Source: Alentia gelatinosa (lineage: Eukaryota; Annelida; Polychaeta; Phyllodocida; Polynoidae). From it: a stretch of 64,000 nt of DNA. The stretch lies in assembly GCA_950022655.1 (NCBI GenBank), contig OX465580.1, positions 99,280,797 through 99,344,796 on the forward strand, read 5' to 3'. A model generated the notes under the pieces. The model saw only the letters and a program-made list of their open reading frames with translations, had not been told where the DNA came from and did not search any database. Shown here piece after piece: positions 34,560 through 45,425 of the stretch (the stretch's first letter is position 1; every line of letters begins with the position of its first letter). A program made the translations under genes and the position numbers.

Positions 34560-36640
34560 TGGTTTACCTAAAAACTCACATTGGAGCTGTCTTGGACAGC
34601 GGACTGGCCATTTGAAGTGAGTTGGGAGCATCTCAATGTTTTGCATATTAGAGATCCTCATACAGTCTCTTCTTGATCTTCAGTTTTTCTTTTACCCACA
34701 TATTGTATGCGGCACCTGGTACACTCGATGCAATAGATTAGATTTGAACTTTCTCCCTGTGGTTTGGGGGACGAGTTTTCCACTGGTGTTTATTTTCTTA
34801 TTGCACTAGAGTGGTAGTTATGACTCCGACCTTTTCACCACTGTAGTCAAGTCAAGCTCGTACCAGGTGGTCTCTCTGTTTTTTTTTAATCCTTTTATAC
34901 CCCTTCACCAGCCTGTGTCCGTGGATGCCCTTGGTGGTTCAAGACCTTCCTAGGATATCCCAGTTTTTTAAAGACTAATTCCTCTATTCGATTGTTATCT
35001 GGCTGGTATGTGGGGATGAGGAAGGTTTTATACCCATTATTAGTGTGGATCTCATCTGAACGAGTGCCTCTTAGGAGGTTTCTCCTCTCCTGTTCGTCCA
35101 CCCTCTTTTTACAATCTTTGAGAATGCCTTTCGGTTATTCCTTGTCTAGGAATTTCTGTATTTTGGCCTCTGCGTGTTTTTCGTAGTCTTCTCTTTTGCT
35201 ACATATCCGTATTATGCAGAGTAGTTGTGAGTATATTAGACTGCGCTTCGTGACCGGTGGATGTGCAGAGTCATACTTCAGGTATGTGTTTACATCGGTG
35301 AGCTCGGTATAGAGGTCCGTGTGGAGGTCTCCATTATGTACCTTTACCCTAATGCCCAGGAATCTTGTCTCTGACATCGAATGGTCAGATGTGAGCTTGA
35401 TGGGGTGGTGGTTTGAGTCTAGATATGTTATCCATTTTCAAGCTTGTCTTCTTCATGTTCCCAAATGAAGGAGATATTGTCTCTATATCTCTACCACACT
35501 TCGGGCCTGAGATGATACCCTTTGAGCATCTTCTCCTCTATCTCCTCCATGAAGGGATTGGCGTATAATTGGTCCAGACCGGTCCCCATCGCCGTTTCTC
35601 TGATCTAGGTGTAGGACTGGCCGTTGAATAACATATCATTCTTGATCAGTACTAATCATAGTAAGTCTGTGATAGACTCGTTGCTGGCCTCTGTGTTTCC
35701 AATTAGGCCTTTTCTAGGCTAATAGTGATTACCTCTATCCCTTCGTCATTCAGGAATTTCGTGTACAATGAACCCACATCTAGTGTACCTATGATTGTGT
35801 TCGATTGTGTTCCTTCCCATATTGCCGGGGCAAAATCGTTGGTGTCCTTTATATACAGAGCTTTTGGTACCAGTTCGAACAAGTTGGGATTTTCTAGGTA
35901 GAACACCCACTGAGTGTGGCTGAGACCACTAGTCTGCCTGGGGGTGTTCTCTCCGTCTTGTGGATTTTTGGGAGGAAATAGATGTTTGGTGCTCTTCCCA
36001 GAGCTCCAGACATCTGTTAGCTTCTTTCCCCATGTTTGGTCAGCTCCTCCTTCCTCGAATCTATACGACAGTGTGTGTCCGTTTATGTTTTCTTCTGAAT
36101 AAAAAAAAATCTTATTTGAGTTCCCCGTATGTGAATGAGTCACCTAGCTGCCTCTTAGCCTTCAAGACTGTTGTGTTCATAATGACCACCGCCCCGCCTT
36201 ATTGGCGGGTTCGATGACTATATTTTCATCATTTGAGAGGGTGCGCATTGTATCTCTCACCTCCGGTCTAATGTTCTGCCTGGGGAGCTTGAATATGTTT
36301 TACAGGACTCCTAATTGAACCTCATTGACTGCCATAAAGCATTTGAAGTTCTGGGAGGCCATCGGATGACGCCATTCAAATGATCCTCTGAGTTTTCACA
36401 ACAATAACGGGTCGTCCTACGGCCTCCTTGTTACCCATGGAGTAGTTGTTTGCACTGACACCTGTGTCTGAGCTGAGTCGTTTAAAGAACTGTTTGGTCC
36501 TAAGCTTCTTATGAAATTGATCTAGGTCAACCTTTTGATCGCCTTCGTATTCCCTGAGAGGTGTCGGACAGAAGTTCAGACGCTCGATGAAGAGAGTAGT
36601 CTCAGAAGCTTTTATTTCTCAATATGACAGGTATGAAACT
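34560..36640 (-). pseudogene. Penelope-like retroelement polyprotein, decayed
   Basis: Read on the minus strand, blocks of a Penelope-like reverse transcriptase appear in the right order but with frameshifts and stops. They are LNFCPTPLREYE (about 36570), ENIVIEPANKAG (about 36210), LPPKIHKTERTP (about 35940), a SLYTKFLNDEG block (35703-36143), the motif C position reading RYRDNISFIWEH (about 35485) where a Y.DD is normal, then FLGIRVKVHNGD..TDLYTELTDVNTYL (35135-35377). A C-terminal GIY-YIG endonuclease start, NLIYCIECTRCRIQYVGK, lies at 34684-34746. The order RT then GIY-YIG is characteristic of Penelope-like elements. A Gly/Ala-rich, basic stretch at 36870-36950 may be upstream coding. The Ngaro copy ends about 90 bp beyond its 3' side. 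The broken motif C and many stops make it non-functional. Confidence 0.82.
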
Positions 36641-38100
36641 ATTTATGAATCTTTTTCTCTTTGCCATCTTTTGTACTACCAATGACTGCCTTTTGTTAAT
36701 TAGATTTAGCCTCTCTATTGAGTGCTAGTTGAACACCTTCAGAGATAACACCAGTGTACTGATCAGTTAAAATTTTATTGACAGAACAAATCTCATCAAT
36801 AGTCGTTACAATTTTTTAGACACGTTGTGTGTTGTTAAAGAGGTTACGATGTTGATTGATCATTGCTGCAGTTCTGGCTTGCCGCCGCGGCCTTTGCCTC
36901 GGCCCTTGCCTCGTTGTTGGTCGCCTGTCTGGCGCGGGGCTGATTTTTCAGAAATCACAACTGTGTAGGAGAGTTATTTCATGAACATTATTAGTGCTGT
37001 AGCCCGTGGAAGTTTTTTTCCAAGACCCTTTGAATGTTGTTTTTTAGATTAGGGAATTTATAAGTAGAGAGTTTTAGATTTGATAGTGGGCTGGTTATAC
37101 GAAGACCTACAGACTGGGATCACACATTAGAGAGCAATAACGTACAGTCATACTTATCACATCTCGCCATATTATAAATGTACCGTCTGTAAAAAGTGTA
37201 TTGCATCAATTCTGTACTTTTATCTTGTTTATTCATATTTCTTTAAAATAGTACCATGCCAATCCACATGCCTCTCCTGAAGGTATATGCTAAGTCCTTT
37301 TTCGAATTCGGAACATCATAAAGGTCAGAATCTTTTATTTGCCCTTTGAGGATGTTGCTTACCTGGATACTTAAGTATAGGGGAGGCTTTTTTTCCCTAG
37401 AGGTCCTTAGAGGGCGGATCGTGTAGAGGTGGATTTCCAAGGAAGGTATAACATGATCTACCGGGCTACAATAAGTATTGCGTACTGCCTCGTACACATA
37501 GAGAATAAGCTACCATGACGAAGCTAGAGTATTCTGTTATTTTTACCAAAGAAGCATTACTATTTTCTCAAGGAAATCGTATCTCAGAGTATCATACAGT
37601 CAGGTATGGGAATTGGCTCATGGCATCACTCGCATTTAACTTGTCGAAAAAGGAATGGTAGATTTCTTAATGAGTCAGAAAACGCTTCCTGATCAGGAAA
37701 CAAATGTCAAAACAATATAAAATCAGAGACCGGAAATTAAATTGCTAACTATTTTGAGTCGATGAAAAGCAAGTATTGTTTTACACAACCGGTTTCATAT
37801 TAATATTCTCTCTTTGTGCGATGTTATTGCCCATCTGGGAACATAACGATGCAGGAGTGTTGAAATGCACGAGAGGAACAAGCAATTACTCTTCAATTTT
37901 ACAGAGATCTCCTCTTTCTTCGTTCCGTAATTAAGAAAAAAAGAGTAGTGTAGAGATGGATTTCATGACGGTGAGAGGCAACTTTCCAATCCCCACTAAC
38001 CCACCTCTTGAAAAACACCATAGTATACACAATCCATTTTTCCATCCACGAAAAGAAATAACGAGAAGAGGTGGATTTTCCTGCTACAACTCCCTCCATT
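36641..38100. other. Unassigned A+T-rich sequence
   Basis: The first part may include the decayed 5' region of the Penelope-like element (basic Ala-rich frame near 36870-36950 on the minus strand). A GTGTAGAGNTGGATTTC word appears at 37423 and 37947, suggesting a diverged short repeat. No gene is seen. Confidence 0.35.
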
Positions 38101-38123
38101 TTCTCACACCCACTCCGTTTATT

Positions 38124-38180
38124 TATTGGTCAGCCCCCGCATGCTTATATAACATCGTTCGCGCAGAGCTTCACTCGTAA
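38124..38180 (+). promoter_or_regulatory. Candidate core promoter (CCAAT and TATA)
   Basis: ATTGGTCAG (an inverted CCAAT box, 38124) is followed by TTATATAA (38145-38152). Downstream, a consensus YY1-like GCCGCCATTTTG lies at about 38413. No clear exon follows; the nearest short frame runs to 38334. This is a composition-based guess. Confidence 0.2.
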
Positions 38181-39529
38181 AGACAATAAGCTGCTCCGTA
38201 ATATGTGCCAGAAGGTGGCCGCAAATGCATTGATTTACAGCCACTATCTCTTCACAGACCCTGCGCTAAAACAAAAGCCAAATAAGACATACACCAGGCA
38301 CTCCTTCACAATCGCTCCTGCCTCTGGCCAGTGACTGGTCGTTCGTTTCCCGCTAACAGCCGCTCCGCCTCACAACACAGCGTCGTTTAGAGCCGATCCG
38401 TTTTCCCGATTGCCGCCATTTTGTGAAGAGACAACGCAACTGAACAATACCTTCTTCCGCTTGACCTTCCAACTTGCCATCCTCAGTCCAAGGCCCACTT
38501 GCTCCAAAAATTCGTATTTAGTGACGGGATTTTCTCTTCACTCTTCCTCAACCTCAACCATTGATGTCCAATCTCACTGTGGTTAATCATTTTCCGCACT
38601 GACAATGCCGCATCATTAGAACTGTTCCCAACAAAACGATAGAAGCGTCGGCGAGCTCACAGCAAACAATAACTCGCTGATTGTCGTCTGCAGTGAGAGT
38701 GTGCAATTCTACTGTTATGAAATGTCGTCTGCTGCTTCTTGTGCTGTCTGTAGTTTCAAGCAGCGCTTTCTAATTGTGTTTACAATGGCTGAATGTGCAT
38801 GGTGGCGTCATTGAAGACACTCAGGCGATGATAACAAAAACACGTACACTCTCGTGGCAGAACTCAGACCATCTAACATTCCTGAACAAGTTATAGCATT
38901 TATATCTTCTTGTCCAACACATTACACTGTACGTAGTATTGTAAAGTTAACTTCTCACAAGTCCTTAAAAAAGCTGTTCAGGGGAAGGAAATTCTACTCT
39001 CATGGTTATTAACTAAAACATGAGATGCAAAGTAAAAAGCATTGCACGCCATTTAGTATCTTAGTGTGGCTTCTTTACGTGAAATCCTTTTAGTATAAAA
39101 AATAAATGAAGGACCTGCACTAATTTCTCGTGGTTCTTATTCCTGTAGAACAAGTGAGGAGAGAGGTCGTCCCCATATAATTCACGCAGGTTTTAGCGTA
39201 TGAAAAGGGAAAACACTGAAGTGCCGTGAATTTTGAATAAATGGTAAATGCGATGTATTTGACAGGATCAGGACACGCAAGGATCTATCTAATGATAGAG
39301 CAAATGACGTGGATGTTTTTCCTTCGACGTAATGTAATAAAGCTAAACCTCAGATATAAGATAACTATTGTGGTGTTTGTTAGCTGAAAAGAGGCTACTT
39401 TGGCTGTAGAAACATCCAGTGGCGAGATCGAATCAATGGGATGAGGATAGAAGGCAAGGATGAACAAAGTGGATTTTGAATAGCTGAGGCACTACCATGT
39501 GCACGCCATTAGAGGGAAACTATGTTCTG
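38181..39529. other. Unassigned sequence
   Basis: A moderately G+C-rich part at 38200-38460 is followed by A+T-rich sequence. No gene, RNA or repeat pair was recognised. Confidence 0.35.
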
Positions 39530-39640
39530 GTGAGAGAAAGTCAAGTTACTCGGCAAGGCTTGGAAAAATTACTGCCCAAGGTCTTGGCTGCGAGCAGTAA
39601 TTTTCCGGAGCCTTACAGAGTAACTTTGACTTTCTTTCAC
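39530..39640. repeat. Foldback hairpin, 111 bp
   Basis: The left arm GTGAGAGAAAGTCAAGTTAC pairs with GTAACTTTGACTTTCTTTCAC on the right, and AAAAATTACTGC pairs with GCAGTAATTTT. The tip is CCAAGGTCTTGGCTGCGA, itself containing the short palindrome CCAAGGTCTTGG-like pair. Confidence 0.85.
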
Positions 39641-40235
39641 TGGTTTCATCCCGCCAGTTTCGCGTTGGTTTCTTAGCAACTATGCAGGTTGCTATGCGAC
39701 AATGTCACGGCGATGTCATAGCCGCATCGATGTTTTCATTTTGCAGGATTTGAAATCACGCCGATTGCACCCTCACCGATTGTTCCTGCTATCCAAACTC
39801 TTTTGCATTGATGTCCAACATGAAATACCTCCATATTTTATTGTTATATAGTCTTTGCTACTACAAGGAGCTTTTAAACCGTCTTGTAAGGCCGGCATCA
39901 GAACTGTCCGTCATTTTTAAATTCACCGATCGTAGCTTTTGGTCACGTGTCAACCTTGGGTAGTACACGGCAACCTTGCGTAGTATACGGCAACCTTGGG
40001 TTAAACATTTAAACTTGAAAGAAGTTTGATGATTAATATATGTTAAAAAAGGGAAACCCCAATCTTTTTTATATATAACCACTCTACCTTTATCGTACTT
40101 TATATCAAACCAACTAACAAAAGAGAGGAATGTGCTATACAATGAGTTTATCTTTTAATTCCACTTTTTTGGTGTCAATACTTACACTAAGGGCAGCATA
40201 GATATTATGTTACCATAGTCTCAGTATTTTTTTTT
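39641..40235. other. Unassigned sequence
   Basis: A 93-codon frame on the minus strand (39861-40142) has no similarity I recognise. The word CGGCAACCTTG..TAGTA is repeated at about 39956 and 39980. Confidence 0.35.
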
Positions 40236-40253
40236 GGGGGGGGGGGGGGGGGG
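40227..40253 (+). repeat. T9-G18 homopolymer
   Basis: Nine T are followed by 18 G. It is one of five long G or C runs in the window. Confidence 0.95.
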
Positions 40254-40319
40254 AAGAATGCTAAACTAAACATTCCTTACATAGCGTGTTTGTTGTAGTG
40301 AGAGGTCATCAATGCACAA

Positions 40320-40590
40320 TTTCCTGAAAAGTGAACTTAGAGACTTGAAGAAACGTATACAGAGAGACATAATAGATGCTAAAAAGCGGTACATGAAACA
40401 ACATCTCAATGAATACTAAAAAATGGCAAGAAAATCTAGAAGGAGTTGAACAGTGTAGTAAGACCACCCTCGAGTAAAACAATTACTTGCCTCGAGGATG
40501 AAGAGAAGGGTACATGAGCGCAGTCTATTGGAATGAGTCCTTCTGTACTATCGGTGACAAATTACATAAGGAACTGGACAACATTTGAGG
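40320..40590 (+). pseudogene. LINE fragment, linker between endonuclease and RT
   Basis: Across frames one reads FLKSELRDLKKRIQRDI, DAKKRYMKQHLNEY, then KNGKKI.KELNSV, then NESFCTIGDKLHKEL. This order (basic helix, W/KEL, FF..IGDKLA-like) is typical of the segment just upstream of the RT in Jockey/L2/CR1-type LINEs. Stops and frame changes show it is dead. No RT domain follows; the insertion is a short scrap. Confidence 0.6.
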
Positions 40591-40878
40591 CTTGTATCTA
40601 AGCGCAATGAAAATGGGTTTTTGATAGATACTGAACTATTAACCAATGCAAGGAATAAGTAAATTGTCAACAGAAGCCATACGGATGAGTCATCGGGAAT
40701 CATACTAGGGGTTAACTGCAAATGGAATTCTGCTGGATTCAATAGGTAGGTTTATACTTTTAGGGGGGTTGATCTATACGAAACGATTCCTCCAAGGTTG
40801 GAGGGAAGGCTGAATATCGCCTCTGGCAAAATAGGGTGACCTAGGACAGGTTCAATAGCAAGTTGGAGGCCGGTCTGT

Positions 40879-41036
40879 ATTTATATAGAACGTCCTGACC
40901 ATGTTGTACAAGTCACAGAATGAGATGGTAATTTATGGTTTGTACGGACCGAGGCATTTATGCTGAGTTCCGTACAAACGGTAAATTATCATCGAGTTCT
41001 GTGACTTGTACGAGCATGGTTGGACGTTATATATTT
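40879..41036. repeat. Foldback hairpin, 158 bp
   Basis: The left arm (CATGTTGTACAAGTCACAGA, then GGTAATTTATGGTTTGTACGG) pairs with the right (CCGTACAAACGGTAAATTATC, then TCTGTGACTTGTACGAGCATG). The loop is about 14 bases (CCGAGGCATTTATGC). The GTACGGACC word recurs in the palindrome at 41131. Confidence 0.88.
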
Positions 41037-41130
41037 ACTATATACCCAAAATTAAAAACAAAATCATTAATTTAATTTTTAACAACCGATATGTTAATAA
41101 ACGTGTATGGCAAGGTGGTCCGTATTTTAG

Positions 41131-41153
41131 TGTACGGACCAGCGGTCCGTACA
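41131..41153. repeat. 23-bp palindrome TGTACGGACC-AGC-GGTCCGTACA
   Basis: The 10-bp arms are perfect with a 3-base centre. GGTCCGTA also occurs at 41117, and the same word lies near the tip of the foldback at 40879-41036. Confidence 0.85.
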
Positions 41154-41240
41154 GTATCTTTATGTCATATGCCGAAACGGTGCGTATTTACAGTAGATAT
41201 ATATACGGCATGGGTATAGGGCACATAGCCTATGATCCAT

Positions 41241-41590
41241 GGGGGCGGCCATGACGCCCCCCGAGTAGGTGTTCTTCACTAATGGAGGTGAAAAAGTAGG
41301 TGTTCTTCACTAATGGAGGTGCAAAAGAAGTGAGTGATAATTGGGAAATGTCACAACTCTAGCCTTGCTCACATATGTATATAAAGTGTTCCATGTGAAA
41401 AGCATCATGTCCTGGGTTTTATCATTATATCTTCCTACTCTGGGATGGGTGTAGAGAGTCAAGGGAATCATGGTAAAACATTGAAAGGCAGTTGAATTTG
41501 GTAAGAACAAAGAGCCAGAATACAGGTTCTGTCCCCCGACCACCTAGTGACTGTTTCATGAACTAACAATGGCTATGTCCCCTATATAGT
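41241..41590 (+). repeat. Dispersed repeat Y, copy 2
   Basis: This is a direct-orientation match to 11961-12290. It has a duplicated unit of about 31 bp near the left (GTAGGTGTTCTTCACTAATG at 41266 and 41297). It is non-coding. Confidence 0.75.
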
Positions 41591-43715
41591 AAACTACCTA
41601 TTCCAGGTAAGGTCCTGGAAAGTGTAGTAGACACCAAACTGTATGGATTTCCCCAAAAAGCTGTACAACAAGGGGGTTATAGAGAAACTACGGTATCTGG
41701 AATATTGACCAGGACTGCTTATGATATGATAAGTAGTATTCATTGTAAATAACATCTCAAGCGGCACAGCTTGTTCACCCATATATTGATCATACTTCTT
41801 GTATACCATGATTATTATCGAAGTAATACCAAGACAGCTAATGTCAAAACAGGGTAAAAGTCAGTTATCTGTGCCTTTGGTTATGGATGTGTGAGGTTAC
41901 CGTGCATCTATGACTAAATCACAGCAAGCGACTCTACTAAATTCATAAATGAGACGACGGAGTTGGCCATGAATCTAATAGATCTTTGAACGATTCGACG
42001 AATATCGATCCCCAAGTCTCAGGTAGCATCTTGAGACCCGACAACGGTACAATACGCCCAACTTGTTCATCGCCTGGCTATCTCGATGTAAATTACTGAG
42101 AAGAACGATAGCATGCTATCGAAAGCAATGAAATCTGTTAGAAAATGAAGTTGTCAGTTGTATTTCATGCATGGAATAGGGGTGAGAGTCTCGTATGTTG
42201 CTGAATAGATCTGTAATTTTAGGTTTTTATTTCTTTGGATGGGGACTAATATATTCTACCTCCTTAGATACGGCGCAGTCTTTTAGAACAAAGAACAACA
42301 CTATTTGATGAGCTTTGCATAGATTTGTGTATCCATTACCTTTATTAGTCTTTTAAATATGCTCCAAGTGCAAAGTAAGTCTCATGAAACAGGGAAAAAC
42401 ATTACTTAAGATTTTACTGATGCTCTCTTTACACCGTCACATCTGCTCATATGAACACATTCAGCAAAAATCAATATGTTTACGAAGAAGCAATTTTCTC
42501 TCCCAGCGCTGGAAAATGAAATCGGAAGAAAGCAGAGAGACCCTGCAGATTAAATCTGTGAATGTCATCAGGCATGCCTTACACTGTCTTCTGGAAAAGG
42601 TCACTCAAATCACACTGCTATTTTCCACTGGACTAACGTATATTGTCATGTTAAAAGAGATACCCTGTTATAAAAGCAAAGAAAAGTGGAAGAACAGTCC
42701 GTTCCATATTTTGCATAAAGCACTACTTTAGATTTATCATCCTAGTGGTTTCTGAATGAAATGTCTGAGATGAAGGTTACAATGACAGATATCTGTTTAC
42801 AAAACCGTAAATGATCTCACATGTTAACTAAATCCTTTAAGGACGGTTGCCGGGTTACGGCCTGAAGGACGGATGCTGGTGGCACTTTATACCGCTAGTG
42901 TACGGTCAAAGAGTCGTTAAAACGCATATTGAAGTGTTTAATCATGTGTTATGATCTATAATCTTAAATATTTTATTTCTTTTGAATAGAAATACTAGTT
43001 ATGGTGTAATTCATATTTTTGAGAAATGATCCCTCAAGGCATTTAAGGGACTGGACTTTTCGCACTACAATCTAAAATTCATTTTAAAACAAACATAATA
43101 CGTGCAAACATTTTAGCACAAATTGTTTTACTTGTAATACCATTATCCAAATGATAGGCATCACTGGCAAAGATTGGAACAAGTCATGGGATACGCGTTC
43201 ATTATAAATGCCCTGCTTATCGAATTTAAACGTTCACCTGTTGATTGAAACTGTGACCAGGTGGTCCATCCACTTCACCATTCTTTAATTAAATTGTACA
43301 ATCGCCTGCAGTATAGGCGTTCCTCCTTGTTGCTTATAAACTAAACGTAACAATAACTACATATACGTGGCCAGTCTTCTTTGAGTCCGGAGCACTAGGC
43401 TTGGATTTTGTTATAGTTCTTCGTATGTTGACCGTTTGGCAGGTCATATGACTATGGAAAGGAGTTTGGGTAAGTTCACTTTCCCATGTAAGTCAGGTCT
43501 TTGGTTTTACGAGTCTCCATGTCGAATATAGATCAAAGATTCAACACAACAAGAACATGATTCAATACAGTTACATAATCAGAAGATAATTTCTGAAAAA
43601 AACAGAACATAGTACAATTTGACAATATACAGTTACAACGGGTGATGCATAAAGAATGATACGGAAACATGTATTGATCGTTTTAGTTTTAAAGTTATTT
43701 CACTTGAGTATTAGG
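41591..43715. other. Unassigned A+T-rich sequence
   Basis: A 115-codon ATG frame at 42384-42731 is the longest; it is lysine- and leucine-rich, has no recognisable domain and is of chance length for the window. No other structure is seen. Confidence 0.35.
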
Positions 43716-43779
43716 TTTCTGGTCATATGACTCAGGCAACTGTTATACCCTCTCGTTCCCTGGTCATGTGACCCAGAAA
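43716..43779. repeat. Imperfect hairpin with paired TCAYATGA cores
   Basis: TTTCTGGTCATATGACTCAGG pairs imperfectly with CCTGGTCATGTGACCCAGAAA across a 22-base loop. Confidence 0.6.
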
Positions 43780-43799
43780 AACTTCTATTACTAGTTCTT

Positions 43800-44190
43800 C
43801 ACTATAGGTTTGATAGCAAATTTTAAGGCATCCCTAGATCGAATGTTTTGAATATTCAACGGCAGCTTATCCCGTAACAGCATACCTTCATGCAACGGGC
43901 ACAATCTGAAATTTTCAGTGTTTTTTTTCTAACTTTGAGTTCAATCTTTGCCTGTGCACGAGTATTGTTGCGCCCACCTAATATTATGTTGTTTTCATCT
44001 ACATTTATTCACCAGTGAATGCTGCATAGGAGATGTGTAGTCCTTCTGTGTACTCATATTTTCATATCTATTTACAATTAGTACGCTTCTCAAGCAGTCA
44101 TTTATTACAGTTTGTAGCTTTTTTTTGTTACCTTTTGTACTCATGTAGTAAACAATGTCCACATACTCTACTTTTGGTAGTACCATCTAC
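43800..44190 (-). pseudogene. LINE fragment, C-terminal end of the RT protein
   Basis: The minus strand reads MVLPKVEYVDIVYYMSTKGN then KKLQTVINDCLRSVL, the common LINE segment after the RT thumb. After two stops comes ENFRLCPLHEG..LRDKLPLNIQNIRSRDALKFAIK, the usual end of such proteins. It is 5' truncated and decayed, with no poly-A tail obvious. Confidence 0.6.
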
Positions 44191-45260
44191 TTTACAATAC
44201 TGTTAGCTACAGACACTGTCATCAATATTACATTGTCATCAATAAGTCTAATAGCATTTTCCCATAAGGAGAAGTCCTTAATTAGACACTTTAATTGAGC
44301 GGTTTGGGTCGAAGGAGAACCTGTGGTGCATTGTGGGAAGGCCGTTGTATCCGTCAGATGGCGTGGTGTCGTTTCTACAATGTCCAACGGAGGGGTGGTT
44401 ATGTTCCCTTTTTTGCTACATCCAAATTTAAACAAACCTGATCATGTTCCCTCCACGACATAAAGCCAAATCCTTCAATTAGCCTCAATTAGAAACTGGA
44501 ATTAATCGGAAAATGTGTACGAGTATAACGTAACTAAACAAATTTGTCTGAGCAGGTCCGAGCAAATCACCACAGTACTAGTAAAGTCTGTTTCACACAG
44601 AACTCTTTGGTGGGTCGCACCTACCAGGCGGCTCCTTCAATCCATTCAAGTCCGGTCCTGTTGCGGCGTCAAGAATCTCTTCTTTTTTTGCCTTTTCACA
44701 TTGTGCGGTAAGAGAGAAGTCGATGCGAACCCGTTCAGGTCTTTTAGGTCTATGTTTAAAAGGCGAGCTGCTCAGAGAGCGGGATCTGATGTGGTAGGGT
44801 GATGTAGGCGGGGTGGAGACCACTCAGGTGTTCGAGTCACGCCTACTGGTCACACTAGTATAAAAGTCTACCACGTGCTACTCATACTGGCCCGTGAGTC
44901 CGGCGCTCTCCATTTCCTCCCACTTTCCTTATTCTCCCCTTGGTATCACTAACGAGTATACTCGTTGGTATCACTGTGCCCAGTATACCCCAACCACGTA
45001 CTCTCCATCCACTGCCAAGTACAGTCGTTAACGCCTTAAGAACACAGTATGTGGTCATTTTCTTTTTTTTAATATCCTTTATTTCATTCTGTTTAGAACA
45101 GTTCTTCTATGAAACAGGTGACACTCACGCATTACATAAATCTGTACAACAAAAAGGTAGCAGGAAAATTGGGAAAAAGCATAGTAATAATAGTGATGCT
45201 AGTTGATATAAATGATGATAATGAGAATTAGATTATTATAAAAGCAAAGTCAATTGATAC
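44191..45260. other. Unassigned sequence with a candidate TATA box and a palindrome
   Basis: TATAAAAG lies at about 44861. A direct repeat TGGTATCACT (44941 and 44966) flanks the perfect palindrome AACGAGTATACTCGTT (44951-44966). Open frames on both strands at 44515-44823 resemble nothing I know; an LTR-like promoter is possible but unsupported. Confidence 0.35.
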
Positions 45261-45264
45261 AAGT

Positions 45265-45425
45265 CGAACCTGGTATAGTTCTACTGCTGCTGGTTAAGCT
45301 CATGTATGATACTGGGAAGTTCCTGGTCAATTCCTTTCTTAAAGGTCAGTTTGCTTGGTGCTTTTTGCAGCGCTTCGCTTAATTTCCTCCAGATTTGGAT
45401 ACCCGTCATTGCCGTAGGATACAGT
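45265..45425 (-). pseudogene. LINE fragment, extreme C-terminus
   Basis: The minus strand reads TAMTGIQIWRKLSEALQKAP then SKLTFKKGIDQELPSIIHEL followed by a stop. The pattern (G..IW..L...L..APS...FKK..K..L) is that seen at the end of many LINE RT proteins. It is short, so the assignment is tentative. Confidence 0.45.

Noticed and set aside
36870..36950. Separate Ala/Arg-rich gene
   Set aside because: Too short and on the same strand and upstream of the Penelope-like pseudogene, so more likely part of its 5' region.
42384..42731. 115-codon ATG frame
   Set aside because: Composition is that of A+T-rich non-coding DNA and no family is recognised.
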